Positions 49,185-58,101 of a stretch of 64,000 nucleotides of DNA are shown here, in pieces (position 1 is the stretch's first letter; each line of letters begins with the position of its first letter). The position numbers and the translations under genes were made by a program. The notes below the pieces were generated by a model that was not told where the DNA came from, ran no database searches, and was given only the letters and a program-made list of their open reading frames with translations. The stretch is from Marinibaculum pumilum (GTDB lineage Bacteria > Pseudomonadota > Alphaproteobacteria > Ferrovibrionales > Ferrovibrionaceae): NCBI RefSeq assembly GCF_042646425.1, contig NZ_JBHRTR010000023.1, positions 124,001 to 188,000 of the forward strand, given 5' to 3'.

Positions 49185-50813
49185 GTGTCGAAGCGGGACA
49201 CCGAGGGGTTCGACTGTGACGTGATCATTGCCGGCGCCGGGCCTGTCGGCCTGACCCTGGCGATTGACCTTGGCCGCCGCGGCATAGGCTGCGTGGTGCT
49301 GGAGCGCAATTCCGGGCCCACGCCCTGGCCGAAGATGGACCGCACCAACGCCCGCTCGATGGAGATGTTCCGGCGCATCGGCCTGGCCGACCGGATCCGG
49401 GCGCGCGGCTATCCGGCCGACAATCCGATGGATGTCCTGCTGGTCCGCCGGCTCTGCGACCCGCCGCTGGCGGTCCTGCCATTCCCGTCGGTGGCGGAGG
49501 CAAGGCGACGGATCGCCGCCTGCCGCGACGGCTCGCTGCCGCTGGAACCCTACCAGCTGGTTTCCCAGAACGACCTGGAACCGCTGCTGCGGGAAGCCGC
49601 AGACGAACTGCCGGCGGTCAGCCTGCGGGACAGCTCGGAGCTGTTGTCGCTGACACAGGACGAGAACGGGGTGACGGCGGAGGTGGCGGATGCCGCCGGC
49701 GGTGGTTCGCATCACGTGCACGGCCGGTACCTGATCGGCTGCGACGGTGGCCGCAGCACGGTGCGCCGGGCGCTCGGCATCGGACTGGAGGGGCAGGGGG
49801 GCTTGCGGGAACTGCGGCAGGTCGTGTTCGGGTCGCGCGACCTCTACGCAAAGATCCGTGCCGGCAAGGGACGCCACTACAACTTCGCTGAGCCCAACGG
49901 GTCGATGATCATCGCCCAGGGCAGCCGGCGGGAGTTCAGCCTGCACACCAACCTGCCGGCCGACACCGACTTCGTGCCGGTGCTGCGCGACCTGATCGGC
50001 TTCGACTGCGAGATCGAGATCCGCCACCTGCTGACCTGGCGCTACAACCTGCTGGTCGCCGAACGCTATCGCCTCGGCCGGGTCCTGCTGGCCGGCGATT
50101 CCGCCCACCTGGTGATCCCGACCGGCGGCCTGGGCATGAACACCGGCGTCGGCGACGCCTTCGACCTATCCTGGAAGCTGGCCGGCACCCTGGCCGGCTG
50201 GGGCGGTCCGGGGCTGCTGGACGCCTACGAGGCGGAGCGGCGCCCGGTCGCCATGTTCAACCGCGATGCTGCCGGCTGGGCAGCGGAAGGCGTTCCGCTC
50301 TGGCGCCGCTACGTGACGCCGGAGGCGGTGCAGGATGGGCCGGAGCAGGCGGCGCTGATCGAGGCCTTCTGCACCTGTCACAGCCGGATGCACAACATGG
50401 TCGGGGCGGAATGGGCCTACAGCTATGCCGGCTCGCCGCTGATCGCCGATGAACCCGGCAACGCGCCGGTCTGGGAGACCAGCCGCTACGAACCGCATGC
50501 CCGGCCCGGCGTGCGGCTGCCGCATATGTGGCTCCGCGACGGGCGACCGATCCAGGATGTGGCGGGCGACGGCTATACCCTGCTGGACCTCGGCGGCGCG
50601 GAGGGCGGGTCGGGGGCCGCGACCCTGGCTGATGCGTTCGCCGCCCTCGGCGCGCCGCTCGGGGTCCTGCGGCTGGACGATCCCGACCTGCGCGCGGTCT
50701 ATGGCCGCCGGCTGCTGCTGTTGCGGCCCGACCTGCACATCGCCTGGCGCGGCGAGAGGATGCCGGACGATCCGTTGGCCCTTGCGCGGCGGGTGACGGG
50801 CCACCGGTCATAA
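49185..50813 (+). CDS. FAD-dependent monooxygenase (PheA/MhpA-like)
   Basis: This 542-residue group A flavoprotein hydroxylase has IIAGAGPVGLTLAIDLGRRG as FAD-binding motif, YLIGCDGGRSTVRRALGI as the DG motif and LAGDSAHLVIPTGGLGMNTG as the GD motif, with a C-terminal thioredoxin-like domain typical of phenol-hydroxylase relatives. It starts with GTG eight bases after the accessory protein, so it belongs to the nitrile hydratase operon. It may hydroxylate an aromatic product of nitrile catabolism; the exact substrate is unknown. It is the second such enzyme in 6 kb, clearly divergent from the MhaA-like one. Confidence 0.88.
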   Translation: MSKRDTEGFDCDVIIAGAGPVGLTLAIDLGRRGIGCVVLERNSGPTPWPKMDRTNARSMEMFRRIGLADRIRARGYPADNPMDVLLVRRLCDPPLAVLPFPSVAEARRRIAACRDGSLPLEPYQLVSQNDLEPLLREAADELPAVSLRDSSELLSLTQDENGVTAEVADAAGGGSHHVHGRYLIGCDGGRSTVRRALGIGLEGQGGLRELRQVVFGSRDLYAKIRAGKGRHYNFAEPNGSMIIAQGSRREFSLHTNLPADTDFVPVLRDLIGFDCEIEIRHLLTWRYNLLVAERYRLGRVLLAGDSAHLVIPTGGLGMNTGVGDAFDLSWKLAGTLAGWGGPGLLDAYEAERRPVAMFNRDAAGWAAEGVPLWRRYVTPEAVQDGPEQAALIEAFCTCHSRMHNMVGAEWAYSYAGSPLIADEPGNAPVWETSRYEPHARPGVRLPHMWLRDGRPIQDVAGDGYTLLDLGGAEGGSGAATLADAFAALGAPLGVLRLDDPDLRAVYGRRLLLLRPDLHIAWRGERMPDDPLALARRVTGHRS

Positions 50814-50814
50814 G

Positions 50815-50876
50815 CGCCGGTCCGGGGCGCCGCTCCGGGGCGCCGCTCCGGGGCGCCGCTCCGGGGCGCCGGTCGG
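50815..50876. repeat. Minisatellite: four 13-bp units plus a partial copy
   Basis: The 13-mer CGCCGCTCCGGGG occurs three times in a row (50828-50866), preceded by a one-base variant (50815-50827) and followed by a ten-base partial copy. It starts directly after the monooxygenase stop. The array has no spacers and no coding sense; the units could fold into stacked hairpins and act as a transcript end. Confidence 0.85.
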
Positions 50877-50953
50877 ACGGTCGGGGCTGGACGCACTTGT
50901 GTGCGCGCAGGAACGACGGCACCATTTCCGTCGGGCCTGTTTGGAGTGATGCG

Positions 50954-51847
50954 ATGCAGATTGGCAGGCATGCCGCAACCTGCGCGATCCTTGCCGCAGG
51001 GCTGCTCTGCGCGGGACTGTCGGCGCCGGGCTCCGCCCGCGCGGAGACCGAGGCGGCGGAACAGGCCGCCGCTCCACCGGCGCCGCTGATCGATACTCAT
51101 ATCCACTACAGCCACGACGCGTGGGAGATGCTCCCGCCGGAGGCGGCCGTGCAGGTCCTGAGGGAGGCCGGGCTGCGCCGCGCCTTCGTCTCCTCCTCCT
51201 CCGACGACGGCACCCAGATGCTGGCGCAGGCGGCGCCGGACCTGATCGTCCCGGTGCTGCGCCCGTACCGGCGCCGGGGCGAGATCTCGACCTGGTTCCA
51301 GGATCCGACCGTGGTCGCGATGATCGAGGAACGCCTGGCCGCCAACCGCTATGCGGGCATCGGCGAATTCCACATCTACGGCGCCGATGCCGACGGGCCG
51401 GTGATGCGCCGCCTTGTGGAGCTGGCCAGGGAGTACGGCATCTTCCTTCATGCCCATGCCGACGCCGACGCCGTCGAGCGGCTGTTCGCGCAGGATCCGG
51501 AGGCACGCATCCTCTGGGCCCATTCCGGGTTCGCACAGCCCGACGAGGTCAGGGCAATGCTCGACCGCCATGACACCCTCTGGGCGGACCTGGCGTTCCG
51601 CAGCGAGCATGGCAGCGGCGGCAAGGTGGATCCCGGCTGGAAGCAGCTGTTCCTGGACCACCCCGACCGTTTCATGGTCGGGACCGATACCTTCACCCCG
51701 GAGCGCTGGTACTACGTGATCGACCATGCCGACTGGAGCCGCGCCTGGCTGGACGACCTGCCGCCGGACGTGGCAGAGCGGATTGCCTGGCGCAATGCCC
51801 AGGCCCTGGCGGACTGGGCCCTGGCCGACCCTGCGGCCAAGCGCTAG
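50954..51847 (+). CDS. Exported amidohydrolase-family (TIM-barrel metal hydrolase) protein
   Basis: This 297-residue protein has a signal peptide (CAILAAGLLCAGLSAPGSARA, residues about 9-30). The metal-dependent hydrolase motifs appear in order: DTHIHYSH (HxH), IGEFHIYG, HAHADADA, WAHSGF and GTDTFTPERW. The set fits the amidohydrolase_2 branch, which includes decarboxylases and lactonases; the natural substrate is unknown. Export to the periplasm is unusual for this group. It heads a cluster with a small His/Met protein and a di-haem peroxidase, all exported. Confidence 0.88.
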   Translation: MQIGRHAATCAILAAGLLCAGLSAPGSARAETEAAEQAAAPPAPLIDTHIHYSHDAWEMLPPEAAVQVLREAGLRRAFVSSSSDDGTQMLAQAAPDLIVPVLRPYRRRGEISTWFQDPTVVAMIEERLAANRYAGIGEFHIYGADADGPVMRRLVELAREYGIFLHAHADADAVERLFAQDPEARILWAHSGFAQPDEVRAMLDRHDTLWADLAFRSEHGSGGKVDPGWKQLFLDHPDRFMVGTDTFTPERWYYVIDHADWSRAWLDDLPPDVAERIAWRNAQALADWALADPAAKR

Positions 51848-51858
51848 GGCGCGGCACG

Positions 51859-52284
51859 ATGCGCGGATTGCTACCGGCGCGACTGATCCTGGTCGCGCTC
51901 GCCGTCGTGGCGCCTGCGACGACCGTTTCCGCGGCGCCCGATGGCTGTCGCTTCGCTGATGGCGGCGATGCCGCCGGCAGTCTCACCGTCGACGGGCAGG
52001 CCTACCTGTTCCGCTTCGACCCGCCGCGGCTTGGTGTCGGGCAGCGCTTTTCCGTCGATGTGAAGGGTTGCGGCGCGGCGGCGGCGACGCTCGCCGGGGT
52101 GGATGCCCGCATGCCGGCGCATCGCCATGGCATGAACTACCGGCCACGACTGCAGGCCGTCTCGGCCACGGCCTGGCGGGCCGAGGGCCTGCTTCTGCAC
52201 ATGCCTGGCTCCTGGCGCTTCCTGTTCATCTTCGACGGGCCTTCGGGCAGGACCGTAGCGGCAGTCGACCGCAAGGTCCAATGA
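51859..52284 (+). CDS. Small exported His/Met-motif protein (YtkA/FixH-like fold suspected)
   Basis: This 141-residue protein has a signal peptide (LILVALAVVAPATTVSA). The mature part contains FSVDVKGCGAAAATLAGVDA followed by MPAHRHGMNY, then LLLHMPGSWRFLFIFDG. The clustered His and Met residues and the beta-sandwich-like pattern recall YtkA-like copper or metal-binding periplasmic proteins. I know no assigned function. It overlaps the di-haem peroxidase start by four bases (ATGA), which makes the two likely partners. Confidence 0.72.
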   Translation: MRGLLPARLILVALAVVAPATTVSAAPDGCRFADGGDAAGSLTVDGQAYLFRFDPPRLGVGQRFSVDVKGCGAAAATLAGVDARMPAHRHGMNYRPRLQAVSATAWRAEGLLLHMPGSWRFLFIFDGPSGRTVAAVDRKVQ

Positions 52285-53486
52285 CCGCCGCCGGGGCGCT
52301 GCTGGCGCTCCTGCTTCTTGCCTGGCCGCTCGGGCTTCTGGCCGGGGACGAAACCGGGGAGGATCCGTTCGCCGCCTTCGACGCGGAGGCCCGCGCTCTG
52401 ATTCTGTCGCACGGGCCCTGGCCGCCAGCGGCTGGGGTGGATCCGGGCAACCGGCTGTCCGGCGATAGCGCGGCCATCGCGCTCGGCGAACACCTGTTCG
52501 GCCTGCGCTCCCTGTCGCGCGACGGCCTGTTCTCCTGCGCCGACTGCCACGATCCGGCTTCGGGGTTCGACGACGGAAGGGCCGTTGGCGCGGCACGCCC
52601 GCAGCCGGGAGCGGCCGGGCCGCCGGTGCTGGACCGGAACACGCCCGGACTGTGGGACGCCCGCTTCCAGCGCTGGTTCGGCTGGGGCGGGGCCACCGAC
52701 AGCCTCTGGGCGGCCAGCCTGCGGGCAATGACGGCCCCGCGCGAGATGGCAGCCACGGCGGCGGAAATCCGCGCCGCGCTGGCGGCGGATCGGCAGGCCG
52801 CCGACGGCTTTGCGGCCCTGTTCGATGCGACCCCCGCCGCGCTTCCGGCGGAGGAGGCGATGGTGCTGTCCGCCAAGGCGATCGCCGCCTATCTGGAGAC
52901 CCTGGTCAGCCCGCGCACCCCGTTCGACGAGTTCCGCGATGCGCTGGCGCGCGGCGACCGGGTGGCGGGCCGCGCCTATCCGGCGGCGGCGCGCCGCGGG
53001 TTGGCGCTGTTCGTGGGGGCGGGGCGCTGCAGCCTCTGCCATTTCGGCCCGACTTTCTCCAACGGCGAATTCGCCGATATCGGCATGCCGTTCTTCCTGC
53101 CCGGCGGCGGTGTCGACAGGGGGCGCTACGGCGGCATCCAGGAATTGCGGGCCTCGCCGTACAGCCTGGCCGGCCGGTTCAACGACGATGCGGCGGGCCG
53201 GAGCGCCTGGGCCACGGAGGGCGTGGTGCTGGAGCATCGAAATTTCGGCGAGTTCCAGGTCCCCTCGCTGCGGGGGCTCGGTGCCACCGCGCCCTACATG
53301 CATGACGGCAGCCTGCCCGATCTGGAGAGCGTGGTCCGGCACTATTCCGACCTGGACATGGAGCGGCTGCATGCCGACGGCGAGGCGATCCTGCGGCCGC
53401 TGCACTTGAGCGACGGGCAGATTGCCGACCTGGTCGCGTTTCTCCGCACGCTCGAACCGGCGGGGGAGGCACCGCTGGCGGATTGA
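52281..53486 (+). CDS. Di-haem cytochrome c peroxidase family protein (MauG/MbnH-like)
   Basis: This 401-residue exported protein starts with a signal peptide (LLALLLLAWPLGLLAG). Two haem c motifs, CADCH near residue 90 and CSLCH near residue 251, define the bacterial cytochrome c peroxidase / MauG / MbnH superfamily. NFGEFQVPSLRGLGATAPYM and HDGSLPDLESVVRHYSD are also characteristic of this group. Members either reduce peroxide or oxidise protein side chains (tryptophan oxidation by MauG and MbnH). The coupled His/Met protein might be its target or metal partner; this is inference. Confidence 0.88.
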   Translation: MTAAGALLALLLLAWPLGLLAGDETGEDPFAAFDAEARALILSHGPWPPAAGVDPGNRLSGDSAAIALGEHLFGLRSLSRDGLFSCADCHDPASGFDDGRAVGAARPQPGAAGPPVLDRNTPGLWDARFQRWFGWGGATDSLWAASLRAMTAPREMAATAAEIRAALAADRQAADGFAALFDATPAALPAEEAMVLSAKAIAAYLETLVSPRTPFDEFRDALARGDRVAGRAYPAAARRGLALFVGAGRCSLCHFGPTFSNGEFADIGMPFFLPGGGVDRGRYGGIQELRASPYSLAGRFNDDAAGRSAWATEGVVLEHRNFGEFQVPSLRGLGATAPYMHDGSLPDLESVVRHYSDLDMERLHADGEAILRPLHLSDGQIADLVAFLRTLEPAGEAPLAD

Positions 53487-53553
53487 TGTTTCAGTTTTGC
53501 GACGGCTCCGATACCGTTCCCGCGGGGTCGATGGATCGGGGGAGGGGGACGGG

Positions 53554-54765
53554 ATGGCGGACGGTCGAGCCGCGCGTCATGCGCTGCTGTCGGCGACGGC
53601 TTTGGTCTCCGTTGCGGTGGTCATGCCGCAGGGACTGCTTGCGGAAAATGGAGGCGCGCCGATCGCCCTGAAGCTGGGTGGCGAGTTCTACGGCGCCTTC
53701 AGCATTGCCGACCAGACCAGCGGCGCAGGGCCGGACGGGATCGTCGGCACCATTGACGACGCGCCGGGCCAGAACCGGCGCAACAACGGCTTCCTGCGCG
53801 TGTCGCGCATCTTCTTCAGCGGCGACACGAAGCTGGACAACGGGCTCGACGTCGGTGTCCTGGTGAAGCTGAACGCCGAGGATTGCCTCGACCAGATCGA
53901 CGAGGCCTTCATCTGGTTCGAATCCCGTCTCGGCCGCTTCGAGTACGGGGCCACCGACGGCGTCGGCGACAAGATGGTCATCGGCTCGGCCAACCCTGTC
54001 GCCTATCTGGGGCTGAACACCCCGGACCTGCTGCCGGCCAATCCGACCAACAGCCTCGGCGCCGGCAACCTGGCGGCAACGCCGGTGACGACGGTGGATA
54101 CCGCGACCCTGGAGCGGGTGAACTATTTCACGCCGCAGATCCACGGCCTGCAGCTGGGCCTGTCCTATGTGCCGGTGCAATGCCTGGAGGGCAATGCCGG
54201 CACCACGCCCTGCGGCGGCTCCTATGCCGGAATGCCGGCCGGCAATATCGCACAGGGCTATGACTATCTGCAGGGCGCAGCGACCTACGAGCGCCCCATC
54301 GGGCCGGTCGATCTGGGCCTCTACGCGGCCTATACCCGCGCCGACACGGGCAGCGGTGTGGTCGCGGTCCCGGGTGTCGCCGGCACCGGCGCGCAGCGGC
54401 AATGGGGCGCCGGTGCGTCGATCGGCTATCAAGGGGTCGCGCTGGGCGGGGGCTATCGCCGCTCCCTCGACGATGCCTTTACGGCGGATCTGAACGTGAC
54501 CGACTGGAATGCCAGCCTGACCTATGCGACCGGCCCCTGGAGCGGCGGCGTCCAGTATGCGTCGAAGGAGGCGCGCCTGCTGGCGCGGACCGACAGTTTC
54601 GACGGCGTTTCCGTCGGGGCGGCCTATCAGCTGGGCCCGGGCATCAGCCTGTTCGGCGCAGCGCAGTACTATGACTGGAGCACGAACGCCGCCGCCGCCG
54701 CGGTCCGGTCGGCAGCGACCAACGAGGCCTGGACCTTGTCGCTGGGGGCGGGTCTGGCATTCTGA
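53554..54765 (+). CDS. Outer-membrane porin
   Basis: This 403-residue protein has an N-terminal signal (LLSATALVSVAVVMPQGLLA), alternating beta-strand pattern throughout, and ends in LGAGLAF with the terminal aromatic residue needed for outer-membrane insertion. Early blocks KLGGEFYGAFSIADQ and NNGFLRVSRIFFSGDTKLDN, and the FESRLGRFEYGATDGVGDKM segment, fit the Gram-negative porin superfamily (Porin_4-like). It probably lets small substrates enter for the following catabolic operons. The acyl-CoA ligase starts only four bases after it. Confidence 0.9.
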   Translation: MADGRAARHALLSATALVSVAVVMPQGLLAENGGAPIALKLGGEFYGAFSIADQTSGAGPDGIVGTIDDAPGQNRRNNGFLRVSRIFFSGDTKLDNGLDVGVLVKLNAEDCLDQIDEAFIWFESRLGRFEYGATDGVGDKMVIGSANPVAYLGLNTPDLLPANPTNSLGAGNLAATPVTTVDTATLERVNYFTPQIHGLQLGLSYVPVQCLEGNAGTTPCGGSYAGMPAGNIAQGYDYLQGAATYERPIGPVDLGLYAAYTRADTGSGVVAVPGVAGTGAQRQWGAGASIGYQGVALGGGYRRSLDDAFTADLNVTDWNASLTYATGPWSGGVQYASKEARLLARTDSFDGVSVGAAYQLGPGISLFGAAQYYDWSTNAAAAAVRSAATNEAWTLSLGAGLAF

Positions 54766-54769
54766 CGCC

Positions 54770-56341
54770 ATGCCTGCCCTTCCTGCCGCATTTCCGACCG
54801 TCGTCCATATGCTGCAGGCGACGGCCGCCCGTGTCCCGACCGCAATCGCCCTGAGCGTCCACGAGGCCGGCCGGCGCAGCCTGGTCCTGGACTACGCCCA
54901 GTACTGGTCCGCCGTCACCGCCTGTGCCGGCATGCTCGCCGCCGCCGGGGCCGGGCGCGGCAGCCGGGTCGCGCTGCTGCTGCCCAACGGCGTCGATGCC
55001 TGCATCGCTACCTATGGTGCGCTGGCGGCGGGCGCCCAATGCATGCCGCTGAACCCCGCCTATACCGACCACGAGCTGGCGGAGATCCTGGCCGACGGTG
55101 CGCCGCAGGTGCTGCTGGCGACCGCGGGCCGGGCGGCGTCGCTGGCCCCCCTGGCGGCGCGGCTCGGCATCCCGCATTTCCGCACGGTCGCACCCGGCGA
55201 ACTGGCTGTCCTTGACGATGGCGGATCCGGCCACGGCCCGGCGCCGCCGCCGGACCCCGACTGGCCGGCCATGCTGCAATATACCGGCGGCACGACGGGC
55301 CGGCCGAAAGGGGTCGACCTGAGCCATCGGGCGACCGCGACGAATGTGGCCCAGCGGGAGGCGATGCTGCCGACCCGGGCAGAGGGCGAACGCATCCTCT
55401 GCGCGATGCCGCTGTTCCATGCCTATGCCCTGGCGATGGGACTGCATCTGGCGGCCGGCTGCGGCGGGCATCTGGCGATCCTGCCGCGCTATCAACCGGA
55501 CGCGGTGCTGGACCTTGTGGAGCGGGAGAAGATCACCCTGTTCCCCGGCGCGCCGACGATGTTCGTCGGCCTGATGGCCCATGAACGCTTTGCCGCCACT
55601 GACTGGCGCACCGTCCGGCTCTGCTATTCCGGTGCCGCACCGCTGCCGGCGGCAACATTGCGGGCATGGGAGGCGGTGGTCGGCGCACCTGTCCTGGAAG
55701 GCTATGGCCAGACCGAAGCCGGGCCGGTGATCAGCTTCAATACCGAAGCGTGCCGCCGACCCGGTTCCGTCGGCCTGCCGGCGCCGGAGACGGAGGTCGA
55801 GATCGTCGACGCCGTGACCGGCGAGGGGCCGTTGCCGCAGGGGCAGGAGGGCGAGATCCGGGTGCGCGGGCCGCAGCTGATGACCGGCTATCGCAACCGG
55901 TCGGCGGAAACGTCGGAGGCGCTGCGTGGCGGCTGGCTGCATACCGGCGATATCGGCCGCATCGACGGCGACGGGATCCTGTTCATCACCGACCGCAAGA
56001 AGGACATGGCCATTGTCGGCGGCTACAACGTCTATCCGCGGGAGATCGACGAGGTGCTCGCCGCCCATCCCGACGTGGCCGAGGCCGCCGCCGTCCCGGC
56101 CCCGGATGCCTATCGCGGCGAGGTGGTGCGCGCCTTCGTGGTGGCGCGGCCGGGTGCGGCGCCAGAGCCCGAGGCGCTGCTGGCCCATTGCCGGGAGCGC
56201 CTGACCCGCTACAAGTTGCCGGCCAGCATCGACATCGTGGCGGAACTGCCGCGCACCACGGTCGGCAAGACCGACAAGCGCGACCTGCGCCGGATCGCGG
56301 CCGCGCGCTATCCGGCGGAAGCGCCGAAGGAGGAGGCATGA
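54770..56341 (+). CDS. AMP-dependent acyl-CoA synthetase/ligase
   Basis: This 523-residue ANL-superfamily enzyme activates a carboxylic acid to its CoA thioester. LQYTGGTTGRPKGVDLSH is the P-loop-like AMP motif, LEGYGQTEAGPV and WLHTGDIGRIDGDG follow, and DRKKDMAIVGGYNVYPREID is the hinge region. The catalytic lysine lies in TTVGKTDKRDLR near the end. The acid is unknown; medium-chain or aromatic substrates are typical. It overlaps the V4R gene in an ATGA junction. Confidence 0.93.
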   Translation: MPALPAAFPTVVHMLQATAARVPTAIALSVHEAGRRSLVLDYAQYWSAVTACAGMLAAAGAGRGSRVALLLPNGVDACIATYGALAAGAQCMPLNPAYTDHELAEILADGAPQVLLATAGRAASLAPLAARLGIPHFRTVAPGELAVLDDGGSGHGPAPPPDPDWPAMLQYTGGTTGRPKGVDLSHRATATNVAQREAMLPTRAEGERILCAMPLFHAYALAMGLHLAAGCGGHLAILPRYQPDAVLDLVEREKITLFPGAPTMFVGLMAHERFAATDWRTVRLCYSGAAPLPAATLRAWEAVVGAPVLEGYGQTEAGPVISFNTEACRRPGSVGLPAPETEVEIVDAVTGEGPLPQGQEGEIRVRGPQLMTGYRNRSAETSEALRGGWLHTGDIGRIDGDGILFITDRKKDMAIVGGYNVYPREIDEVLAAHPDVAEAAAVPAPDAYRGEVVRAFVVARPGAAPEPEALLAHCRERLTRYKLPASIDIVAELPRTTVGKTDKRDLRRIAAARYPAEAPKEEA

Positions 56342-56865
56342 CCAGCGACAGCCCGCCACCGTTCCGCCAGCGCCTGGTCTGGGATGAGGAAGGGGGCGAG
56401 ATCCGCGACGGCGCCATCCGATACCTCATCCTGCGTCCCGACGGGCTGATGGGCATGTTCAGCCGCATGCCCCCGGAGGCGCGCGGGCCGGCGCTGGCTG
56501 CCCTGGCGGCCTCGATCGAGGAACATGGCGGCGGGTCGGCGCGGAAATACCGCGACATGGGCGCGGCTGCGCCGGAGGCACTGCTCTCCGTGATCGCCGG
56601 GACGGCACCGCAGCTGGGATGGGGGCGCTGGCGTTTCGGCCCGGTGGCGGCCGGACAGCTGGACCTCACGGTCGGCAATTCGCCGTTCGCCGCGGGCCAT
56701 GGCCCGGCGGAACGGCCGGTATGCGCGCCGATATCCGGCATGTTCGCCGCCGTGGCCGGGATGGTCCTCGGCGCGTCCGCGACGGTGGAGGAGGTGGCCT
56801 GCGCCGCGACAGGCGCAGCCGACTGCCGTTTCGTGGCACGGACCGGCGGCACCGGCGCGGCATGA
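56338..56865 (+). CDS. Small V4R (4-vinyl reductase-like) domain protein
   Basis: This 175-residue protein contains a V4R-type ligand-binding domain. The recognisable part is the C-terminal half, FAAVAGMVLGASATVEEVAC followed by GAADCRFVA, the conserved CxxxGxxxCxF feature of V4R/heme NO-binding-like domains. The N-terminal half (IRYLILRPDGLMGMFSRMPP) may supply the dimer surface. V4R domains bind small hydrophobic ligands and often act in regulation. Its place between an acyl-CoA ligase and a dehydrogenase, with ATGA overlaps on both sides, suggests it senses or carries a pathway intermediate. Confidence 0.75.
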   Translation: MTSDSPPPFRQRLVWDEEGGEIRDGAIRYLILRPDGLMGMFSRMPPEARGPALAALAASIEEHGGGSARKYRDMGAAAPEALLSVIAGTAPQLGWGRWRFGPVAAGQLDLTVGNSPFAAGHGPAERPVCAPISGMFAAVAGMVLGASATVEEVACAATGAADCRFVARTGGTGAA

Positions 56866-57863
56866 GCCGGATCCTGATCCCGGACGCGCAGTTCCCCGAC
56901 GATTATGCGCTGGAACGGGAGGCGGCCGCCCCCTGCGAGCTGCAGGTCGCCCGTGCGAAGGGTCCCGACGACCTGCCGCCGGCCGACTGGGCGGCCGCGG
57001 ATGCGCTGGTGGTCTATCACCGCATGACCTATGGCGCGGACATCGCCGCGCGCTGCCCGAATGTCCGCCTGCTCTGCCGGGTCGGGGTCGGCGTCGACAA
57101 TGTCGATGTCGCGGCCTGGACGGCGCGCGGCGCCGCCGTCTGCAACGTGCCCGACTACGGCACCGACGAAGTGGCGGACCATGCGGTCGCCATGCTGCTG
57201 GCCCTGGCCCGCGGCCTGTTCGCGTTCCAGGGCAGGCTTGCCGGCGGCCGTCGCAGCGACTTCGTGCCGCTGCCGGTGCCGGATCATGTGCGCCGCCTGT
57301 CCGGCGCACGTCTGCTGCTGCTGGGCCTGGGGCCGATCGCGGTGGCGACCGCCCGCCGCGCGCAGGCCTTCGGCATCGACGTCGCGGCCTGGGCCCCGCG
57401 GATGAAAGGCGGCATGGAAAAGGCCCTGGGCATCCGGCGGGTGCACGATCTGGCCTCGGCCCTCGGCGAGGCGGACATGGTCAGCCTGCATCTGGCCCTG
57501 ACCGACGAGACGCGGAACCTGATCGATGCCGGTGCGATCGCCGCGATGCGGCCGGGCGCATTGCTGGTGAACACCGCGCGCGGCGGCCTGGTCGACCTCG
57601 ACGCGCTGACCGCGGCATTGCAGGAGGGCCGGCTGGGCGGTGCGGCGCTGGACGTCTTCCCGGTGGAGCCGCCGGATCCGGCGCATCCGCTGATCGCCGC
57701 GGTGCGCGACGGCGCCGACTGGGCGCGGGGACGGGTGGTGCTCAGCCCGCACGCCGCCTGGGCGAGCCCCGAGGCGATGGCCGACATGCGGCGCGGTGCG
57801 ATCCTGACGGCACGCCGCTTCCTGCTGGATGGCGTGCTGGGCAACGCGGTCGCGACACCTTAG
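56862..57863 (+). CDS. D-isomer-specific 2-hydroxyacid dehydrogenase (CtBP-like)
   Basis: This 333-residue NAD-dependent dehydrogenase has the nucleotide-binding segment LLLLGLGPIAVATARRAQAF, the catalytic arginine in NTARGGLVDLDAL, an acidic residue in LDVFPVEPPDPAHP and the histidine in LSPHAAWASPEA. VGVGVDNVDVAAWTARG and NVPDYGTDEVADHAVAM fit the C-terminal-binding-protein branch. It interconverts a 2-oxo acid and a D-2-hydroxy acid. The ATG overlaps the V4R stop. It ends the operon, with 238 bases before the TRAP genes. Confidence 0.92.
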   Translation: MSRILIPDAQFPDDYALEREAAAPCELQVARAKGPDDLPPADWAAADALVVYHRMTYGADIAARCPNVRLLCRVGVGVDNVDVAAWTARGAAVCNVPDYGTDEVADHAVAMLLALARGLFAFQGRLAGGRRSDFVPLPVPDHVRRLSGARLLLLGLGPIAVATARRAQAFGIDVAAWAPRMKGGMEKALGIRRVHDLASALGEADMVSLHLALTDETRNLIDAGAIAAMRPGALLVNTARGGLVDLDALTAALQEGRLGGAALDVFPVEPPDPAHPLIAAVRDGADWARGRVVLSPHAAWASPEAMADMRRGAILTARRFLLDGVLGNAVATP

Positions 57864-58101
57864 GGTGTTTGTCTGAACCAACGATGCGGCTGCCGGCCGC
57901 AGGCGTCGGGGAACCCGCCGGGCGGCCTCCTTGCGGGGGCTTTGCGGGCCGGACAGAATACGAATTCAAGGAGCCGCGCGCGCAGGGACGACGCGGGACA
58001 GACGGAACCGTCCGGGCAATGCATCCGGGGTCCGAGGCTTCATCGGGATTTCCACAACGGTCCGCCAGGCCGGGCCATCCGCTTGGAGAGGGAGACAGAC
58101 C

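Noticed and set aside
51859..52284. MbnP-type partner of the di-haem protein
   Set aside because: The four-cysteine pattern and size of MbnP-like proteins are not present; only the genetic partnership is similar.
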